This document shows positions 34,503 to 38,254 of a DNA stretch of 38,254 bases, one piece after another. The translations under genes and the position numbers were made by a program. Below the pieces are notes generated by a model. That model did not search any database and was not told the DNA's origin. It worked only from the letters and a program-made list of their open reading frames with translations. The stretch lies in the NCBI GenBank assembly GCA_903847945.1, contig CAINEY010000007.1:1-38254 (forward strand). The letters are read 5' to 3'. Each line of letters opens with the position of its first letter. The stretch's first letter is position 1. This DNA comes from an uncultured bacterium. GTDB lineage: Bacteria > Bacillota_I > Bacilli_A > Erysipelotrichales > Erysipelotrichaceae.

Positions 34503-37380
34503 CCTGGATCCATCCTTTCACTTTCTCAATCGTCGGGATGTCGTAGGGTTTGACAATCACGCCATCCTTGAGGTAACCGAACTCTTCCATCTTGCGGGCA
34601 ATCTCACGGTTCACGAGGATCACAGCCCGGTCGATCGCCACGCGCGGATTGGCCCCATCGAAGACAATGCGGTTCCAGACGTTGCTGATCTCGCGTTCCA
34701 GCATGTAACTGCCCGGCAATTTGACCGGTTCCTGGAGCCATTCCCACTGCGCCAAGATCACGTCTTTATGCGCCTGCGGGAAACTGTTGACCGCAAAGGC
34801 CTCCAGATTCGCCGAGCCCCACAAGTATTGCGGACCGTAACGCAGAATCAGGTTCTCTTGGAAAGCTATCTGGGTTTCCGTACTCATCCACCATTTCAAG
34901 AACTCCCAGCTTTCGTCGGGTTGATCGGTCTTGGAGAAGATGATGCTGGTTTGAGCCGATCCGGTGGTGTAGCGTGTGATCGAACCATCGCTTTGTTTGG
35001 TTCCCGGATACAAGGCTATTTCCCACTGTCCCAGGATTTCCGGAGCCGCGTTCATCAGCTTAACGTAAGTTTCGAAGTTACTGACCCCAATGGGAATATC
35101 CCCATAGCGGAACGAGTTGTAGAAACTGGAGGTCGTCAGCGGCATCCCATAAATCGTAAAGCTTTCCGCCATGAACTTGATGCCGGTGATGGCAGCTTCT
35201 GAGCCCAGTGCCGTCGTCATTCCGTCGGCATTGTAGAGTGAAGCTCCTGCGTTATACAAGTACGGGGTCGTCATCAAGAAACCCTTCATGCCGCTGCCGG
35301 CACTTAAGGGCGTATTGAAGTTCATCCCGTAACGCTGCAGTTCCGGTAAGATCGCCAGGACTTCGTCCCAGGTATCGGGAATCGGAATGCCCAAGGCATT
35401 CATGATGTCTTTACGGTAATACGTGACCCAGAAGTCCTGCGTTTCGGGAATCGCATACACAGAATCCCCGATGATGAAACTTAGGAGTGCTCCTGGGGAG
35501 AATATGTCGATGTAGCTGTCGAAATCGTCAAACGAGCGCAGATCATACAAGGCTCCGCGAATTGCCAGTTCATACGGTTTATCGGTCGATACGCCCAAGG
35601 CCACATCCGGTTGGATGTTGGCGGCATTGGCTAACACCAGCTTGCTTTCATTGGGCATGATCGAGAACTTCACTTTGATGCCGGTATCCGGGGTAAATTG
35701 TTCATCCACCATAGCTTGTAAAAGATCCACGTATTGACGCGGACGATTGACCCACACTTCCAACTCATCCGGATCCGAGCCGATGGAGTTGTAGGGATCT
35801 TCGGTAAAGGAACGGATAAACTGCGTCACCCCTTCCCAAAAGGAATCCCACCAGGAAACCGATTTGATCGTCGGATCCTGATCCGGTGAGGTGATCACCA
35901 AGCGATCCAGATTGAGCGGAGTTTCCTGAAGCAGCGGTAAGATGGTTCCTAAAAGCTGAGCCGCCGATCCGGTACCTTCCGATAAACGCGTCATTCGATT
36001 AGGAATCTTATCGACATCCTTCGCCAGATAACGCAGGTTCTCAATGGCCATGCGCAACGATAAGGCTTCGGACGAACGACCCGAGCCTAAGGTGCCCATC
36101 AAGGTCAGTTCAGTCTCTAGACGATTGGCCAAAGCGGTGATCCGACCTTCTAGATTCGGTAAGTAATCGGATAGAACCCATTCTTTATACGGATTATCCT
36201 GATTTCCCACCAGTTTTCGGATTTCCAAGGACAAAGTGTTAATGTCACTGAGGACCGCATCGATGGTTTCAATGACGGATTGGTAGGGGGAAACCGTGGC
36301 TTCCAAGGTGATCGTGTTGATTCCCGCGTTTAAATAAAGTCCGTAGGGTTCTTCACCTCCCACGATCACATTGCGGTAAGCGGTGCTGTAAGTCATGGGA
36401 ATCGCATTGGCTTCCACAAACGGGACTTCCCCGTTGATGAGCAGTTTGCGGTAAACCGTAAAGTTACTCTTGGCCCCTTGTTGGGCGAAGAGGTTAAGGT
36501 GATAGTGTCCGGCTTTGGGCACGGAGAACGAATAGGTCACGGACGTACCGCTTTGTTTCCACCCGTCTCCGCTAAGGATGTTCATGCGTAAGGTGGAGCT
36601 GTTATAGGGACTTAAGTTCAGATTGCGCTGAGCTCCGGTCATGACCGAGGTCGAATTGCGTGAAGCCGGCAGTTCTGCTTCCAAAACGATCTTGGTGCCT
36701 TGGGTTGAAGAAGTTCCGTGTAGAGCCTGATACGCCGCATAGGTCATCAGGGACTGACGGGCAGATAGCGTAAAATCACCCAAAGTAACAGAGCCAATCG
36801 TCATCGATAGGTTGACCGTGTGGGTACCTTTCGATAGATAAATGGCCAAGGGGAAAGGTTGTTCAAAGTTGGCGTCCCTTAGGGTCGCTTTCGTCCACAC
36901 CGATTGACGCTGTAACGGAATCGGCATGTCATTGCCGTAACGATCGACCTTAAAGGTCGATGCCGTATCGATAAACGTATGCGGGAAAATGAGTCGGCGC
37001 AGTTCATACACCGGGTAGGTTCCATCGATCGTCAACGCTGCTTCGGGATTCACCAGCGTTTCGATCCCGTTGGCGACATCCCAACTCAACTCATAACGGC
37101 CATCTTCGGGAACCTCGATCGTCCAGCTGACGCTTTGACCGTTTTCTAGCGTCACACTGGGTTGTTCATACGCCAAGGCAATCGGCGTCTGAGCCAGCGG
37201 AAGCCCCAAGGTGTCAGCGCTGAAGGATACGCTAAACCCTTCCGGAACGTTATCCGGCTGTGTTGCCCAGATTTTTGATGCCTCGGAGTAACGCGGTTCG
37301 ATCAGCGACTCCGCAAACGCATGAAAAGTCTGGCTTGCCAGCAACACAATGATCATCATTAAGGTTAAGGGTTTTTTCAT
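34486..37380 (-). CDS. Large solute-binding protein with N-terminal carbohydrate-binding-like modules
   Basis: A 964-residue exported protein. The signal peptide is 1-23 (cut after AFA). Two beta-sandwich modules resembling CBM6/CBM35-type domains follow (about 80-207 and 230-365), each with a V-P-x-x-G-x-Y/H-x-L core and a final L-x-x-G-x-x-T/N-x-x-L-x motif. Next is a helical region (about 370-490). The rest (about 540-960) is a type 1 sugar-ABC solute-binding protein: [50 protein letters not shown]. Ordinary solute-binding proteins have 400-450 residues. There is no lipobox; how it stays at the surface is unclear. ATG 37380 matches the signal peptide but has no Shine-Dalgarno; an in-frame GTG at 37419 lies in a hairpin. 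Confidence 0.86.
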   Translation of the reverse strand: MKKPLTLMMIIVLLASQTFHAFAESLIEPRYSEASKIWATQPDNVPEGFSVSFSADTLGLPLAQTPIALAYEQPSVTLENGQSVSWTIEVPEDGRYELSWDVANGIETLVNPEAALTIDGTYPVYELRRLIFPHTFIDTASTFKVDRYGNDMPIPLQRQSVWTKATLRDANFEQPFPLAIYLSKGTHTVNLSMTIGSVTLGDFTLSARQSLMTYAAYQALHGTSSTQGTKIVLEAELPASRNSTSVMTGAQRNLNLSPYNSSTLRMNILSGDGWKQSGTSVTYSFSVPKAGHYHLNLFAQQGAKSNFTVYRKLLINGEVPFVEANAIPMTYSTAYRNVIVGGEEPYGLYLNAGINTITLEATVSPYQSVIETIDAVLSDINTLSLEIRKLVGNQDNPYKEWVLSDYLPNLEGRITALANRLETELTLMGTLGSGRSSEALSLRMAIENLRYLAKDVDKIPNRMTRLSEGTGSAAQLLGTILPLLQETPLNLDRLVITSPDQDPTIKSVSWWDSFWEGVTQFIRSFTEDPYNSIGSDPDELEVWVNRPRQYVDLLQAMVDEQFTPDTGIKVKFSIMPNESKLVLANAANIQPDVALGVSTDKPYELAIRGALYDLRSFDDFDSYIDIFSPGALLSFIIGDSVYAIPETQDFWVTYYRKDIMNALGIPIPDTWDEVLAILPELQRYGMNFNTPLSAGSGMKGFLMTTPYLYNAGASLYNADGMTTALGSEAAITGIKFMAESFTIYGMPLTTSSFYNSFRYGDIPIGVSNFETYVKLMNAAPEILGQWEIALYPGTKQSDGSITRYTTGSAQTSIIFSKTDQPDESWEFLKWWMSTETQIAFQENLILRYGPQYLWGSANLEAFAVNSFPQAHKDVILAQWEWLQEPVKLPGSYMLEREISNVWNRIVFDGANPRVAIDRAVILVNREIARKMEEFGYLKDGVIVKPYDIPTIEKVKGWIQDGQND

Positions 37381-37400
37381 AGTTTTGGGTTTTAGGGGAA

Positions 37401-37427
37401 AAGGGGGAATGCGGAGCACTCCCCCTT
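37401..37427 (-). terminator. Intercistronic hairpin between the two solute-binding protein genes
   Basis: An 8-bp stem (AAGGGGGA / TCCCCCTT) with an 11-base loop, followed on the minus strand by TTTTCCCC. It stands 14 bases after the stop of the first solute-binding gene. The T run is short, so partial termination or protection of the upstream mRNA from 3' decay is more likely than full termination. Such hairpins commonly raise binding-protein levels over permeases. Confidence 0.6.
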
Positions 37428-37441
37428 CATCACACGGATAC

Positions 37442-38254
37442 TTATTCGAGGCCTAAGGCGTCGCGAGCATCGTCCAACAGGTTGTTGGCGAAGGTTTCCA
37501 ACTGCGCGGAATAGTCGGCGTAGTTGTAGGTGTTGTTCATGGTCGCCCAGAACATCCACCACATATTCGGATCGGTTTGGTCGGCAATGGTCAAACCCGG
37601 TTTGCCTTCCCAACGGGCATTGATGTAACCCGGAACGGCTTTCGCCAAGGATTCGATCAAGCTGTTGTCGAGGTTATTGAGCGCAGCCAAGACGCCCGGT
37701 TTGTTGTCGACGAATTCTTTGTAGAGTTCCAGCGAGGCGTCATCGATCGCAACCGGCATCTTCGGCGCGGAACCGGCGGCTTTTGCCAATTCAACTTCGG
37801 TCTTGTAGGCTTCGGTGGAGAAGGTCATCCACTTGGCAAAACGGTAGGCTTCATCCAGATTTTCAGTGGTCTTGGACACGACGATGACGTCCGCGACGAG
37901 GGCTTGATTACCACCCGGAATCCCAACGAAGTCCCAGTTAAAGTTCGCATTGGAGACAAAGCCCGGAACGCTCCAGGACGCATCCCAACGCATACCGACT
38001 TCCTGATTCAGGAACAATTCCCACGGTCCGACCGAGGTGAAATTGGCTTTCTGTTCATCGGTCAAACCCTGCCAGGTGTAGCCTTTCATCGCGTAAGCGA
38101 GGCTGATCCCGGCTTTGAAAGCGGCGGAGTTGTAATTCATGTGCTGACCATCGAAGGAGAACCACAGGAGGTCGCTGTCTTCGGTGTTCGGATACCACCC
38201 TTGAATGAATTCTTGTTCGTCAAGACCCAAGACGCCGTTTTCGATGTCATTGAG
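37442..38254 (-). CDS. ABC sugar-binding protein (5' end beyond the window)
   Basis: The frame is open to the right edge, so only the C-terminal 270 residues are present. They match the C-lobe of family 1 solute-binding proteins: YNSAAFKAGISLAYAMKGY, FLNQEVGMRWDASWSVPGF, WDFVGIPGG, VIVVSKTTENLDEAYRFAKWM, and a late aromatic stretch (NMWWMFWATMNNTYNYADY) that would pack against sugar. The protein should be extracellular and deliver oligosaccharide to one of the permease pairs. It is the most upstream gene visible in the array; the signal peptide and promoter lie outside the window. Confidence 0.9.
   Translation of the reverse strand, partial: LNDIENGVLGLDEQEFIQGWYPNTEDSDLLWFSFDGQHMNYNSAAFKAGISLAYAMKGYTWQGLTDEQKANFTSVGPWELFLNQEVGMRWDASWSVPGFVSNANFNWDFVGIPGGNQALVADVIVVSKTTENLDEAYRFAKWMTFSTEAYKTEVELAKAAGSAPKMPVAIDDASLELYKEFVDNKPGVLAALNNLDNSLIESLAKAVPGYINARWEGKPGLTIADQTDPNMWWMFWATMNNTYNYADYSAQLETFANNLLDDARDALGLE

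Noticed and set aside
34459-35202. Long open frame (247 codons) on the plus strand, opposite the large solute-binding protein
   Set aside because: It mirrors the codon pattern of the real gene on the other strand, has no ribosome site and no recognisable protein features. The same applies to the plus-strand frames at 14610-15209, 16995-17693 and 21578-22111.
37401-37427. Full operon terminator, which would split the array into two units
   Set aside because: The T run is only four bases and interrupted by Cs, and no promoter is visible before the next gene, so read-through is more likely.
970-38254. Alternative genetic code (TGA as Trp), considered because of the possible Mollicutes-like affinity
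   Set aside because: TGA ends several genes (Bcp, antitoxin, methyltransferase) and conserved Trp positions use TGG.
1-38254. CRISPR arrays, tRNA or rRNA genes
   Set aside because: No regularly spaced direct repeats and no tRNA-like cloverleaf or rRNA sequence were noticed on either strand by reading; no software search was possible.

Overview
The window looks like chromosome from an anaerobic, sugar-fermenting, Gram-positive-type bacterium (Bacillota or an allied lineage; a guess). The evidence is AGGAGG-type ribosome binding sites, sigma-A-like and extended -10 promoters, lipoprotein signal peptides, rubredoxin plus a flavo-diiron protein, and ABC sugar importers of Gram-positive style. 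TGA is used as a stop and Trp is TGG, so the code is standard. Most of the window is moderately GC-rich (around half GC by eye). The stretch from about 5.6 to 7.0 kb is clearly more AT-rich. Genes are tightly packed; no gene-free stretch exceeds 300 bases.

Layout. 1-970: the tail of an IS3-family transposase and a RelE/Phd-type toxin-antitoxin pair. 970-5600: guaB-guaA (GMP synthesis, with an IMP dehydrogenase lacking its CBS domains), a SpoU-family RNA methyltransferase and a threonine aldolase. 5600-7000: an AT-rich islet with two unrecognised genes and a decayed fragment of a second bcp gene. 7000-16100: housekeeping and redox genes, namely Bcp peroxiredoxin, a GH13 alpha-glucosidase, YggS, a PLP aminotransferase with a coupled membrane protein, a DUF1287 protein, rubredoxin, a beta-propeller lipoprotein, a flavo-diiron protein and a Tic20/DUF4870-like membrane protein. 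16124-18502: a speD-speE-HAD polyamine operon.

18581-38254 is one unidirectional (minus strand) array of 13 genes, many overlapping by a few bases, that runs off the right edge. In transcription order: a solute-binding protein (5' end missing), a second very large solute-binding protein with N-terminal carbohydrate-binding-like modules, permease pair 1, an NHL-TPR-Yip1 membrane protein, a DUF5696-type exported protein, permease pair 2, a GH144/PF10091-type lipoprotein, a LacI regulator, a cytosolic GH144-type paralogue, a GH35-like enzyme and a GH31 enzyme, ending in a terminator. It reads as a complete capture, import and intracellular breakdown system for an oligosaccharide, possibly a beta-1,2-glucan or a mixed-linkage glycan. 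No ABC ATPase is encoded here. This locus is the best candidate for an under-described system.

Coding starts were chosen from Shine-Dalgarno spacing and family alignment from memory. No database search was possible.
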